The notes: generated by a model not told the origin, from the sequence alone. 64,000 bases of DNA from JBPRGG01 sp051418075 (GCA_051418075.1 JBPRGG010000056.1:1-64000); one strand, 5' to 3'. Positions 8,946 to 16,776 are shown, counted from the stretch's first letter. A program made the numbers and translations.

Positions 8946-9152
8946 ATCAGTTTGTTTTTGGTTGCTTAAAATTTAGGTTAGGGTATTGACTGTATATACA
9001 AATAAAAAGTAATGATTGTTTCAAAAAATATTTACACTTTTCAAAGATATCCTACCAGACAAGCATAATACCTATTTACATTTAAAAAATATAGGATAAA
9101 TGCTGTAAAAGGTGCGGCATATTTATAAACTGCTAAAAAAACAAGGAAAATT

Positions 9153-10793
9153 TCAGGCAGTCTTTATTTTTGCTACCTGATCCAGATTCAATTCTTTTAG
9201 AGATATTTCCCGCATTTCCACTTTTCTTACTTTACCGGTTACAGTCATAGGGAAACCATCCACAAATTTCCAATACTTGGGAATTTTGAAGGTAGCAATT
9301 TTTCCTTTACAATAGGCATAAAGTGCTTCTCCGGTCACAGAAGCTTGTTCCTTAAGTTTGACCCAGGCCATTACCTCTTCCCCATATTTTTCACTGGGTA
9401 CACCGATCACCTGTACATCAGAAATATCCGGATGACTGTAAAGGAATTCTTCTATTTCCCGGGGTGAAATATTCTCACCACCACGGATGATCACGTCTTT
9501 AATCCTTCCCACTATACTGATATAACCCTGGTCATCCATTACTGCCAGATCACCGGTATGCATCCAGCGACCGGCATCTATTACCTGCCGGGTGGCTTCC
9601 TGGTTGTTCCAATAACCTAACATAACGGAATATCCCCTGGTGCAAAGCTCCCCCTGGATGCCCCTGGGCAGAATGGCTCCGTTTTTCGGATCTATGATCT
9701 TAATTTCCTGGTGAGGATGAACCCTTCCCACCGTAGAAACCCTTTTCTTTAATTCGTCATCAGTCTGGCTTTGAGTGGAAACCGGGGAAGTTTCAGTCAT
9801 GCCATAGCAAATAGTAACTTCTTTCATGTTCATGGCCGATTGCACTTTCTTCATAACTTCTACCGGACAGGGTGAACCGGCCATAATTCCGGTCCGCAAA
9901 GAAGAATAATCATATTTTGAAAAATTGGTGTGATCCAGTTCAGCAATGAACATGGTGGGCACACCATACAGGGACGTGCATTTTTCCTTTTCTACTGTTT
10001 TCAAAACCAATTCAGGATCAAACGCCTCTCCGGGAATAACCATGGCAGCTCCGTGGGTGGTACAAGCCAGATTGCCTAACACCATACCAAAACAATGATA
10101 AAAAGGAACAGGTATGCAAACCCTGTCATTCTGAGTATATTTGAGGGTTTGGCCAATGAAATAGCCATTATTCAGTATGTTATGATGGGATAAAGTGGCT
10201 CCTTTGGGAAATCCGGTGGTGCCGGAAGTATATTGAATATTGATGGGATCATCAAATTGAAGGGTTTTCTCCACCATGGTTAAGATATCTTCACCTATAT
10301 CCTGTCCTGCTTCCAGTAATTGTTCCCAATCATGATCTATGATCAGCACCTGTTTCAGGGATGGGCATTTTGGTCTTACTATCTCCAGCATGGCAATATA
10401 ATCTGTGGCTCTGAAACCTTTGGCAGCCAGTAAAAAATTTACTTCAGATTGGTTGAGGGCAAATTCCAACTCATTGGTCCGGTAAGCCGGATTGATATTT
10501 ACCAGAATAGTACCAATACGGGCGGTGGCATACTGAATCAGTACCCATTCAAATCGATTGGCTGACCAGATGCCTACCCGGTCACCTTTTTCCAAGCCAA
10601 AGGCCAGTAACCCTTTGGCTACAGCTTCTACCTGCTGCCAGAAGGTTCTGTAGGTAACCCTGTAATTTTGTTCATAGACAATCAAAGCATCCTGATCAGG
10701 ATATTTTTGTACGGTATTTCGCAAGTTTTCACCGATCGTTTCACCCAGCAGAGGAATGGTTCCCAAGCCATGTACGTAAGAAATGTTTCCCAT
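9153..10793 (-). CDS. AMP-binding acyl-CoA synthetase (FadD-like)
   Basis: Activates a carboxylic acid, probably a fatty acid, to acyl-CoA through an acyl-adenylate. The 546 residues contain the adenylate-forming P-loop (QYTSGTTGFPKGA, about 187-199), the YGMTETSP motif, the TGDLAVMDDQGYISIVGR hinge region, the GGENISPREIEEFL motif and the C-terminal lysine motif TGKVRK. No signal peptide is seen. It is a single gene, divergent from the DUF6132 operon. Chain-length specificity cannot be read from the sequence. Confidence 0.92.
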   Translation of the reverse strand: MGNISYVHGLGTIPLLGETIGENLRNTVQKYPDQDALIVYEQNYRVTYRTFWQQVEAVAKGLLAFGLEKGDRVGIWSANRFEWVLIQYATARIGTILVNINPAYRTNELEFALNQSEVNFLLAAKGFRATDYIAMLEIVRPKCPSLKQVLIIDHDWEQLLEAGQDIGEDILTMVEKTLQFDDPINIQYTSGTTGFPKGATLSHHNILNNGYFIGQTLKYTQNDRVCIPVPFYHCFGMVLGNLACTTHGAAMVIPGEAFDPELVLKTVEKEKCTSLYGVPTMFIAELDHTNFSKYDYSSLRTGIMAGSPCPVEVMKKVQSAMNMKEVTICYGMTETSPVSTQSQTDDELKKRVSTVGRVHPHQEIKIIDPKNGAILPRGIQGELCTRGYSVMLGYWNNQEATRQVIDAGRWMHTGDLAVMDDQGYISIVGRIKDVIIRGGENISPREIEEFLYSHPDISDVQVIGVPSEKYGEEVMAWVKLKEQASVTGEALYAYCKGKIATFKIPKYWKFVDGFPMTVTGKVRKVEMREISLKELNLDQVAKIKTA

Positions 10794-10821
10794 TTTAACC
10801 TTTTATCAGTTCAAACGATTA

Positions 10822-10829
10822 CAAATATA
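10822..10829 (-). promoter_or_regulatory. Candidate -7 element for the acyl-CoA synthetase gene
   Basis: The minus strand reads TATATTTG, a match to TAnnTTTG, 28 nt before the start codon at 10793. No clear -33 partner is visible. Confidence 0.4.
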
Positions 10830-10926
10830 AAATAATTGGTAAAATCTTAAAATTTTAGGTGTATAGGACCAATTTTCCAGATGTAATATTAAATCAAAGA
10901 TTTTAGATTTTTTTTTCGGCTGTACT

Positions 10927-10957
10927 ATTGGATATATCCAATTCATCTGTAAGTTTG
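10927..10957 (+). promoter_or_regulatory. Promoter with overlapping perfect palindrome, upstream of the peptide/radical SAM operon
   Basis: TAAGTTTG (10950-10957) matches TAnnTTTG. TTG at 10928-10930 stands 19 nt upstream, at the -33 position. The TTG belongs to a perfect 16-bp palindrome ATTGGATATATCCAAT (10927-10942), so a bound dimer would cover the -33 element. The half-site layout, TTGGA-N4-TCCAA, has the spacing of Crp/Fnr-type sites. The cognate regulator is not in the window. Confidence 0.6.
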
Positions 10958-10996
10958 CAATATTAATATATGATAATATTATTATATGTTCATATT

Positions 10997-11191
10997 ATGG
11001 AAAAATTGAAGAAATTGTTTTTGGGTATGAAGGATTTACGCCTTATATTAGGATTGTTGATCGGAGGAGCTGCCGGCTATCTTTACTACTTTTTCATTGG
11101 TTGCACTGGTGGAAGTTGTGCTATTACCAGCAACCCCTGGTCATCCATCCTGTTTGGAATGCTGTTTGGCGTAATATTATTAAAAAAATAG
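10997..11191 (+). CDS. DUF6132 small membrane protein
   Basis: 64 residues from MEKLKKLFLGMKDLR: a charged N-terminus, a Gly-rich membrane helix (about 16-34), a cysteine pair in CTGGSCAITSNPW, and a second membrane helix (about 47-62). The CxxxxC loop and the downstream SNPW are the DUF6132 pattern. The frame is open nine codons further up, but the ATG at 10997 fits the family and follows the promoter. It is the first gene of a five-gene operon, 6 nt before the methyltransferase. Its function is unknown; a role in thiol or sulfur chemistry at the membrane is only suggested by the cysteines and neighbours. Confidence 0.8.
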   Translation: MEKLKKLFLGMKDLRLILGLLIGGAAGYLYYFFIGCTGGSCAITSNPWSSILFGMLFGVILLKK

Positions 11192-11197
11192 TACTAT

Positions 11198-11827
11198 ATG
11201 AATACCAAGGAAATAGATAAAAGATATACTGAACTGGCAGAAGATAGTTGTTGTCTGTCTTGTGGAGGCGCACTGAACTATGCAGATCCATTTCCGGGAG
11301 AGGTTTGCCTGGATTTAGGCAGTGGCAGAGGAACAGATGTGATTCGGCTGGCCCAGGAAGTAGGAGCCAAAGGCAAGGCCTATGGCATTGATGTATCAGC
11401 CGGTATGCTGGAAAAAGCCAGGCGAAATGCAAAAAAGTTGGGGGTGACCAATGTGGAATTCTTAAACGCAGAGTTAGAGCATTTGCCCCTGCCTGACCAT
11501 TCTGTCAATCTGGTGATCAGCAATTGCACTTTAAATCATGCAGAAGACAAGGTAAAGGTATGGTCTGAAGTATTTCGCCTGTTGAAAAAAGGGGGAAGAT
11601 TTGTAGTCAGTGACATTTACTCCTTACAGGAAGTGCCCTTGCAATACCGAAAAGACCCAGTGGCAGTATCAGAATGCTGGGCCGGAGCTATTGAGAAAGA
11701 CATTTATCTTGAAATATTGAATAAAACAGGTTTTAAAGACATAAAAATCATTGAAGAAAGTGCTCCTTATCCGAAAGGAAAAATAGAAGTAGCTAGCTTC
11801 ACTATTGCTGGTATTAAGCCTTTTTAG
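11198..11827 (+). CDS. ArsM-like SAM-dependent methyltransferase, compact form
   Basis: A class I methyltransferase of 209 residues. The SAM site is LDLGSGRGTDV (38-48) and the ArsM-style block SNCTLNHAEDK lies at 108-118. Cysteines that match the arsenite-binding set of ArsM are present: CCLSCGG (18, 19, 22), SNC (110) and SECWAGA (160). The 110-to-160 spacing equals that remembered for C174-C224 of the algal ArsM. Canonical ArsM proteins are much longer at both ends. No arsR, arsC or efflux gene is nearby; instead it is followed after 40 nt by a cysteine peptide gene and a radical SAM enzyme. It may methylate arsenic, or a thiol or metalloid linked to the peptide. The fold is sure, the substrate is not. 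Confidence 0.82.
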   Translation: MNTKEIDKRYTELAEDSCCLSCGGALNYADPFPGEVCLDLGSGRGTDVIRLAQEVGAKGKAYGIDVSAGMLEKARRNAKKLGVTNVEFLNAELEHLPLPDHSVNLVISNCTLNHAEDKVKVWSEVFRLLKKGGRFVVSDIYSLQEVPLQYRKDPVAVSECWAGAIEKDIYLEILNKTGFKDIKIIEESAPYPKGKIEVASFTIAGIKPF

Positions 11828-11867
11828 TGAAGATTAATCAATTTTAGAACTTTTTAAACAATGAATT

Positions 11868-11963
11868 ATGAAATCATTAGTAAAAAAGCAAAAAAAGAGC
11901 GAGCACAAAGTGGCACAATGTTGTGCTAAAAACTCCAAAGTTGTGGCGGGATGCCATGACTAA
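11868..11963 (+). CDS. 31-residue Cys peptide, candidate radical-SAM-modified precursor
   Basis: ATG at 11868 to TAA at 11961-11963, too short for usual gene calling. The product is 31 residues: a strongly basic first half (Lys at 2, 6, 7, 9, 10 and 14, with no signal peptide), then a core with adjacent cysteines 18-19, CCAKNSKVVAGC, and a third cysteine at 29 before a His-Asp end. It lies between a methyltransferase and a radical SAM/SPASM gene, and a hairpin with T run follows 7 nt after its stop. That position, size and composition are typical of RiPP precursors. An overlapping ATG at 11861 opens only a 22-codon frame. Translation is not proven. Confidence 0.65.
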   Translation: MKSLVKKQKKSEHKVAQCCAKNSKVVAGCHD

Positions 11964-11970
11964 TTAAATC

Positions 11971-12005
11971 AAAAACCAGCGGGTTTTATAGCCCCCTGGT
12001 TTTTA
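11971..12005 (+). terminator. Partial terminator/attenuator between peptide and radical SAM genes
   Basis: AAAAACCAG (11971-11979) pairs with CTGGTTTTT (11996-12004). Three further G-C pairs inside, after one mismatch, give a 12-bp stem with a 9-nt loop. The T run is part of the right arm, so it may act in both orientations. It lies 7 nt after the peptide stop and 11 nt before the radical SAM start, so it would lower expression of the distal genes relative to the peptide. Confidence 0.65.
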
Positions 12006-12015
12006 CTAAAAATTA

Positions 12016-13338
12016 ATGACTTATCAGATGAGATTATCCAGACATAACATATTTTCGCAGATCAAGGATTCGGAGAATTTTTTCCTGCTCAATTTATTAT
12101 CCGGTCAGGCTGATATTCTGGATCCGGAAACAGCTGAGAATTACCGACGGGGAATCCATCTGAACCAGAAGGAGTTTATAGAAAAAGGATACCTGATAAA
12201 TGAAAAAGAAGAAGAGAAATTATATCAGCAAAAGTATTTGCAATTTCTGGATGACCGGGATCAGGATGAGATCCAGATATTTTTTGCCCCCACTTACAGT
12301 TGCAATTTTACCTGCTCTTATTGTTATCAGGATGAATATGGTGTAGAAAAAACCCAGCTTGATCATCTATTGATTGATGCCTTTTTTCAATATGTTGATA
12401 AGCATTTTGCCGGTAAAAGAAAATATATTACCCTGTTTGGAGGTGAGCCTTTGATGACTGGTCAGAGCTATTATGAAAAGATAGAATATTTTATCCGGCA
12501 ATGCAACCAAAGAAACCTGGAGCTGGCAGTGGTGACCAATGGCTATAGTATAGGGAAATACCTGGAGCTGCTGAAGCAAGTAAAGATAAGAGAAATACAG
12601 GTGACCCTTGATGGTACAGAAGCTGTACATAACGCCAGGAGGGCTCTTAAAAATAAACAAGCTACTTTTCATCAGATCGTAAGCGGAATTAATGCACTGC
12701 TGAATCATCAGATCCCGGTAAACCTTCGGATGGTAGTGGATAAACAAAATATTGATGATCTGCCTGCCCTGGCTGTTTTTGCCAAACAACAGGGCTGGAC
12801 CAAACATCCTATGTTTAAGACTCAATTGGGCAGAAACTATGAGTTACATCATTGCCAGACCGATCAAAGCCGGCTTTTTGACCGTATCAGTCTGTATGAA
12901 AAAATTTTTCAGTTGATCCGGAAGCATCCGGAGATCCTGGAATTCCACCAACCGGCATTTTCCATAAGCAGGTTCCTGGCCGAAAATGGTGAATTGCCCA
13001 GTCCTTTATATGATGCTTGTCCGGGTACTAAAACAGAATGGGCATTTGATTACACAGGTCATATATATGCCTGTACTGCCACAGTGGGTAAAAATGATGA
13101 GTCTTTAGGCACCTTTTATCCCACCGTAACTCATGTTGAAGATATCATCGATGATTGGCAGGACCGGGATGTATTAAGTATTGCTGCCTGTAAAAATTGT
13201 CCGGTACAATTAGCTTGTGGAGGTGGATGTGCTTCAGTGGCTAAAAACCAGCATGGAAGCTTGAATTCACCAGATTGCAGACCAGTTAAAGAATTACTGG
13301 AGTTGGGAATGGCACATTATTTTGAATTGGAACAATAA
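12016..13338 (+). CDS. Radical SAM/SPASM peptide-maturase-like enzyme
   Basis: 440 residues. The N-terminal ~85 residues (SRHNIFSQ...FFLLNLLSGQADILD) resemble the leader-recognition-like start of peptide-modifying radical SAM enzymes. The [4Fe-4S]-SAM motif is CNFTCSYC (96-103), and the SAM-binding GGEP lies in TLFGGEPLM. The SPASM domain has all seven cysteines: the first in DACPG, GHIYAC as the Gx4C element, CKNCPVQLACGGGC as Cx2Cx5Cx3C, and a last Cys in SPDC. Two auxiliary clusters are therefore expected. Enzymes of this class form thioether or C-C links in ribosomal peptides. The 31-residue Cys peptide directly upstream is the obvious candidate substrate (inference). Confidence 0.9.
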   Translation: MTYQMRLSRHNIFSQIKDSENFFLLNLLSGQADILDPETAENYRRGIHLNQKEFIEKGYLINEKEEEKLYQQKYLQFLDDRDQDEIQIFFAPTYSCNFTCSYCYQDEYGVEKTQLDHLLIDAFFQYVDKHFAGKRKYITLFGGEPLMTGQSYYEKIEYFIRQCNQRNLELAVVTNGYSIGKYLELLKQVKIREIQVTLDGTEAVHNARRALKNKQATFHQIVSGINALLNHQIPVNLRMVVDKQNIDDLPALAVFAKQQGWTKHPMFKTQLGRNYELHHCQTDQSRLFDRISLYEKIFQLIRKHPEILEFHQPAFSISRFLAENGELPSPLYDACPGTKTEWAFDYTGHIYACTATVGKNDESLGTFYPTVTHVEDIIDDWQDRDVLSIAACKNCPVQLACGGGCASVAKNQHGSLNSPDCRPVKELLELGMAHYFELEQ

Positions 13339-13397
13339 TTGCTAAAAAAATTTATTATAATACATGAACATTCAAACATATAAACATATTTAAAATT

Positions 13398-14675
13398 ATG
13401 AAAGAAATCACAGCCGCAGAATTTGAAACAGAAGTTTTGTCCGGAGGGAAAGTTGCAGTAGACTTTTATTCCACAGAATGCCCTCCCTGTGAAGCATTAG
13501 CGCCAAAATACGAAGGACTAAACCAACTTTACGGAGAAGAAGTAAAATTTATTAAAATATTCAGACAGCAAAATCGTGAACTGGCTGAAAAATTAGGCAT
13601 AAAGAGTTCACCTACTGTTTTATTCTATGACCAGGGACAGCCGGCCGGACAAATGTTGACAGGAGGAATCAAACGTTCAGACCTGATCAAAAATCTGAAC
13701 AAACTGGTACCGGAAGAAAAATTAGCCCGTATCAACTCCAGGATCAAACCTGTCACCACTGAAACTGACGTACTTATCATTGGTGGAGGTCCCAGCGGAC
13801 TGACTGCAGGTTTATACCTGGGGCAGGCTAAGATCAAGACCATTCTGGTAGACATAGGCTTACCGGGTGGACAAGTTTCCACCACCCATCAGGTTTCAAA
13901 TTATCCTGGCTTTATTGACCCCCAACCAGGTTTTATGCTATCTCATTATATGTCTGAACAGACAAAAAAATATGGCATTACCTATAAAGTTGCGGTAGAC
14001 CTAAGCAGAGTGGATCTGCAGAAGAAAGAAATCATCATTGACGAGTATGAAACCATCAAAGCCAAAAAGATTATCATTGCTACAGGTTCATCCCCACGTT
14101 ATCTTGGCGTACCGGGTGAAAAAGAATTAAAAGGGAAAGGAATATCCTATTGTGCCACCTGTGATGCCAAGTATTTTCATGATAAAGAGGTGATTGTGGT
14201 GGGAGGAGGCAACACCGCCATCGAAGAGGCAGATTTTATTTCTAAATTTGCCAGCAAAATCACCATTGTACATCAGTTTGACAAACTACAGGCCAATAAA
14301 CAGGCCCAGCAAAAAGCATTTTCTAATTCCAAAATAAGCTTTCTCCTGGAACATGAACCCAGAGGTTTTGCCAAAGAAGGAGATAAAATGAACCTGACCG
14401 TGGAAGATTTGAAAAATCAATCCCAAAAGATCCTGAAAGCTGATGGTATATTCATGTTTGTGGGTATGGTGCCTAACCTGGAGATTTTCTCCAACGGTCT
14501 GGACAAAGATGACTGGGGCTATATCAGAACCGATGAAGATAAGAAAACCAATATACCGGATGTGTATGCTGTAGGTGATGTAGTGAGTAAAAAATATCGC
14601 CAGATCACCACAGCCATAGCCGATGGAACTATTGCGGCTATTTCTATTGCCAAGGAACTGGATACAATATCATAA
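13398..14675 (+). CDS. Thioredoxin-thioredoxin reductase fusion protein
   Basis: 425 residues. Residues 1-105 are a thioredoxin fold whose active site is CPPC (28-31) rather than CGPC, with the cis-Pro in SSPTVLF. Residues 122-425 are a flavin thioredoxin reductase: FAD motif IIGGGPSGLTAG, redox pair CATC (252-255), NADPH motif VVGGGNTAIEEA and the C-terminal FAD motif VYAVGDVVSKKYRQITTA. The domain order is opposite to the known mycobacterial TrxR-Trx fusion. It is the last gene of the peptide/radical SAM operon (59 nt after the maturase), which suggests a dedicated NADPH-driven dithiol reductant. A general stress role is the alternative. Confidence 0.9.
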   Translation: MKEITAAEFETEVLSGGKVAVDFYSTECPPCEALAPKYEGLNQLYGEEVKFIKIFRQQNRELAEKLGIKSSPTVLFYDQGQPAGQMLTGGIKRSDLIKNLNKLVPEEKLARINSRIKPVTTETDVLIIGGGPSGLTAGLYLGQAKIKTILVDIGLPGGQVSTTHQVSNYPGFIDPQPGFMLSHYMSEQTKKYGITYKVAVDLSRVDLQKKEIIIDEYETIKAKKIIIATGSSPRYLGVPGEKELKGKGISYCATCDAKYFHDKEVIVVGGGNTAIEEADFISKFASKITIVHQFDKLQANKQAQQKAFSNSKISFLLEHEPRGFAKEGDKMNLTVEDLKNQSQKILKADGIFMFVGMVPNLEIFSNGLDKDDWGYIRTDEDKKTNIPDVYAVGDVVSKKYRQITTAIADGTIAAISIAKELDTIS

Positions 14676-14685
14676 TTTAGTTTAC

Positions 14686-14747
14686 AAGCTGTTCTGAAAA
14701 TTGTCTGAGGATTTGATTCCTGTGGCAGGCTTTGGAACAGCTTTTTT
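14686..14747 (+). terminator. Probable terminator after the Trx-TrxR gene
   Basis: AAGCTGTTC (14686-14694) and GAACAGCTT (14735-14743) form a perfect 9-bp stem around a 40-nt loop, and T residues run from 14742 to 14747. The long loop lowers confidence. The position between convergent genes fits. Confidence 0.45.
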
Positions 14748-14748
14748 A

Positions 14749-15213
14749 TTATTTATAGGGGGTGATCAGGTCAAACTGGTCCGGATCTATCTTCATATCG
14801 GAGATCATCTCGCTACGGCAAGGCCGGCTGATAATATAGATCCCCATGATTATCCCAATGATACAAAGGAATACATAATGTCCGGTTAAAAAATAAGCCA
14901 GGGTAGACAATATGGCAGACCCTTCCAAAGCCATTAACCGAAACAGGATAGCCTGAGCGTAAACATTCAGTTTCGATTCCAGTGAGTGGCTTGATTCTAT
15001 TTTGTTGATCATGATCCGGTAAATCAAAATGCTGAGTATAGCCCCGATCACTGCCAATACAGGTATGACAAAAAACAGCAACTCAACCAGTGTTTCATCC
15101 CGCAGGTTATAAATTCCTTTCAACCGAAAAGAAATGATCAAAACAATGACCATTCCCAGCAGCATGGCCCAGTACAATATTTTTACCTGCTTTAAGTATT
15201 TTCTTTTTTTCAA
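14749..15213 (-). CDS. Hypothetical four-helix membrane protein
   Basis: 154 residues with four hydrophobic stretches (about 10-30, 43-65, 86-108, 111-130), a basic N-terminus MKKRKYLKQVK and a polar C-terminal tail ending DQFDLITPYK. I do not recognise a family motif. It is a single gene converging on the thioredoxin reductase fusion. The hydrophobic pattern and positive-inside ends make it a credible inner-membrane protein. Confidence 0.65.
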   Translation of the reverse strand: MKKRKYLKQVKILYWAMLLGMVIVLIISFRLKGIYNLRDETLVELLFFVIPVLAVIGAILSILIYRIMINKIESSHSLESKLNVYAQAILFRLMALEGSAILSTLAYFLTGHYVFLCIIGIIMGIYIISRPCRSEMISDMKIDPDQFDLITPYK

Positions 15214-15349
15214 TACTTTCTATTCGGCTTTACAGGAATGAGACGCTGTTTTGATAACATAAAGCTCAAACCCTGGGTTGATTTTACAGATATCAATTAA
15301 ATTAGTCAAAATTTACATAAAATACAAATTTTCGGTAACTGTTCATCCT

Positions 15350-15898
15350 ATGAAATATAAATTATTTACTTTTTTATTGACTTTTGGCCTGTTCTTTTTT
15401 TCCTGCCAGAGGGATCTTTCCTATGAAGAAGCCCTGGAAAAAATCAACGACCTGGAAGATCCTCAGAAGCAAGAGGATGCCACTTTTTTGCTGGAGGTTT
15501 ATAATTCCGGATTATTTGTAGAAAAGGCTTCGCAAATGGCTTCTGAAAAAGGATATGCTAATTTTGTAGTAAATTTTGCCAGTAAAAACCTCGAATATCA
15601 ACAAAGTATTACCGAAAATCTGGAAGAGTTGGCCAGTGACTTAAAAATTAAGCTGCCAGCCAGTTTGAGTACAGCTTACCAGGAACAGTTAAATCAGTTA
15701 TCCTCTCTTTCTAAAAATGAATTCGACAGCCGATACCTTGCCCGACTGGAAGAGATTTATCAGGAAGGATTGCAAAAGTTCGAAAATGCTGCTCTATATG
15801 CCCATCTGGATGAAGTCCGTTCCTGGTCGGCTAAATATATCTCCAGCCAAAGGCAACAACTTGATGAAATCAGAGAAATAGAGGCTGAATTGCTTTAA
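15350..15898 (+). CDS. DUF4142-like lipoprotein
   Basis: 182 residues from the ATG at 15350, giving MKYKLFTFLLTFGLFFFSC with lipobox Cys19. The 24-codon upstream extension would spoil the signal. The mature part is all-helical and follows the DUF4142 plan: FLLEVYNSGLFVEKASQMAS, NFASKNLEYQQSITENLEEL, then a conserved-type helix with SRYLARLEEIYQEGLQKFE and a closing KYISSQRQQLDEI. DUF4142 lies in the ferritin-like clan; no metal ligands are obvious here. The function is unknown. It overlaps the convergent cation-efflux gene by 4 nt. Confidence 0.72.
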   Translation: MKYKLFTFLLTFGLFFFSCQRDLSYEEALEKINDLEDPQKQEDATFLLEVYNSGLFVEKASQMASEKGYANFVVNFASKNLEYQQSITENLEELASDLKIKLPASLSTAYQEQLNQLSSLSKNEFDSRYLARLEEIYQEGLQKFENAALYAHLDEVRSWSAKYISSQRQQLDEIREIEAELL

Positions 15899-16776
15899 GA
15901 TTTGATTTTATGCAATGGCTCCATGTGGATGGTCGCCTGCATCTGCAATTCTTCCTGTATACGTTGTTCAATTCTGGTAGCGATCTCATGGGCTTCCTCC
16001 AACGTCATATCAGAGGGAAGGCGAATATGAAAAGTGATTTCCTGGTGGTTCCCATAATTATGAATATGGGTATGATGCAGGTACAATTCCCGGGAAGTGA
16101 TCTTTCGGCTGATCTCTTTTAATTTGTTGATGGTTTGTTCATCCGGCTTTTCACCTAATAGCTTATGAATGGCGGTGGATAAGATTTCATAAGTGGCATA
16201 AAATATCAGCACACTAACAATAATACCCAGGGAACCATCCATCCACCAGTAATTTCCTCCGGCAAAGATCCCTATTAAAATGATAATTGAGGAAAGGGCA
16301 TCACTGCGGTGGTGCCAGGCATCTGCTTTTAGTGATTCTGAATTCGTTTTACGCCCAATCCAAAAGGAGTACTGAGCCAAACCTTCCTTAAATAAAATAG
16401 AGATCACAGTTACAATTTTAGCAACTAGCCCATAACTAACTACATTCTGGGACTTCAAACGTTGAATGGATTCGACCAGGAAATTAAAACCAATAAATCC
16501 CAAGATTGCACCTATCAGCAAAGCAGTGATAATTTCTGCCCGGCCATGTCCAAAAGGGTGTTCTTTGTCTGCCGGTTTATTGGATATATTGATTCCCACC
16601 AAAACCATCACTGAGCTAATGCTGTCAGAAAGTGTATGCCAGGCATCTGCTACCAATGCTACTGACCCCGTCACCAATCCGGCCCAATATTTCAGCCCAA
16701 AAAGGATGGCATTGACCAGAATGGAGATGACACCGGCACGGCTGGCTTGGCGGTTATCAGGAGAGGAATGAGACAT
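15895..16776 (-). CDS. Cation diffusion facilitator (CDF) transporter
   Basis: Exports divalent cations (Zn, Fe, Mn, Co or Cd type) by proton antiport. The 293 residues have six membrane helices and the CDF metal motifs: ADAWHTLSDSISS in helix 2, KEHPFGHGRAEIITAL in helix 3 and KADAWHHRSDALSS in helix 5. They are followed by the cytoplasmic domain with HHTHIHNYGNHQEITFHIRL. Helix 2 carries HxxxD and helix 5 HxxxD-type metal ligands; the exact metal cannot be assigned. It is 9 nt downstream of the YkvA-like gene on the same strand. Confidence 0.93.
   Translation of the reverse strand: MSHSSPDNRQASRAGVISILVNAILFGLKYWAGLVTGSVALVADAWHTLSDSISSVMVLVGINISNKPADKEHPFGHGRAEIITALLIGAILGFIGFNFLVESIQRLKSQNVVSYGLVAKIVTVISILFKEGLAQYSFWIGRKTNSESLKADAWHHRSDALSSIIILIGIFAGGNYWWMDGSLGIIVSVLIFYATYEILSTAIHKLLGEKPDEQTINKLKEISRKITSRELYLHHTHIHNYGNHQEITFHIRLPSDMTLEEAHEIATRIEQRIQEELQMQATIHMEPLHKIKS

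Noticed and set aside
11861..11929. Alternative 22-codon frame starting 7 nt before the Cys peptide
   Set aside because: Shorter, no cysteine core, and its end falls inside the peptide gene. The 31-codon frame fits the position and downstream hairpin better.
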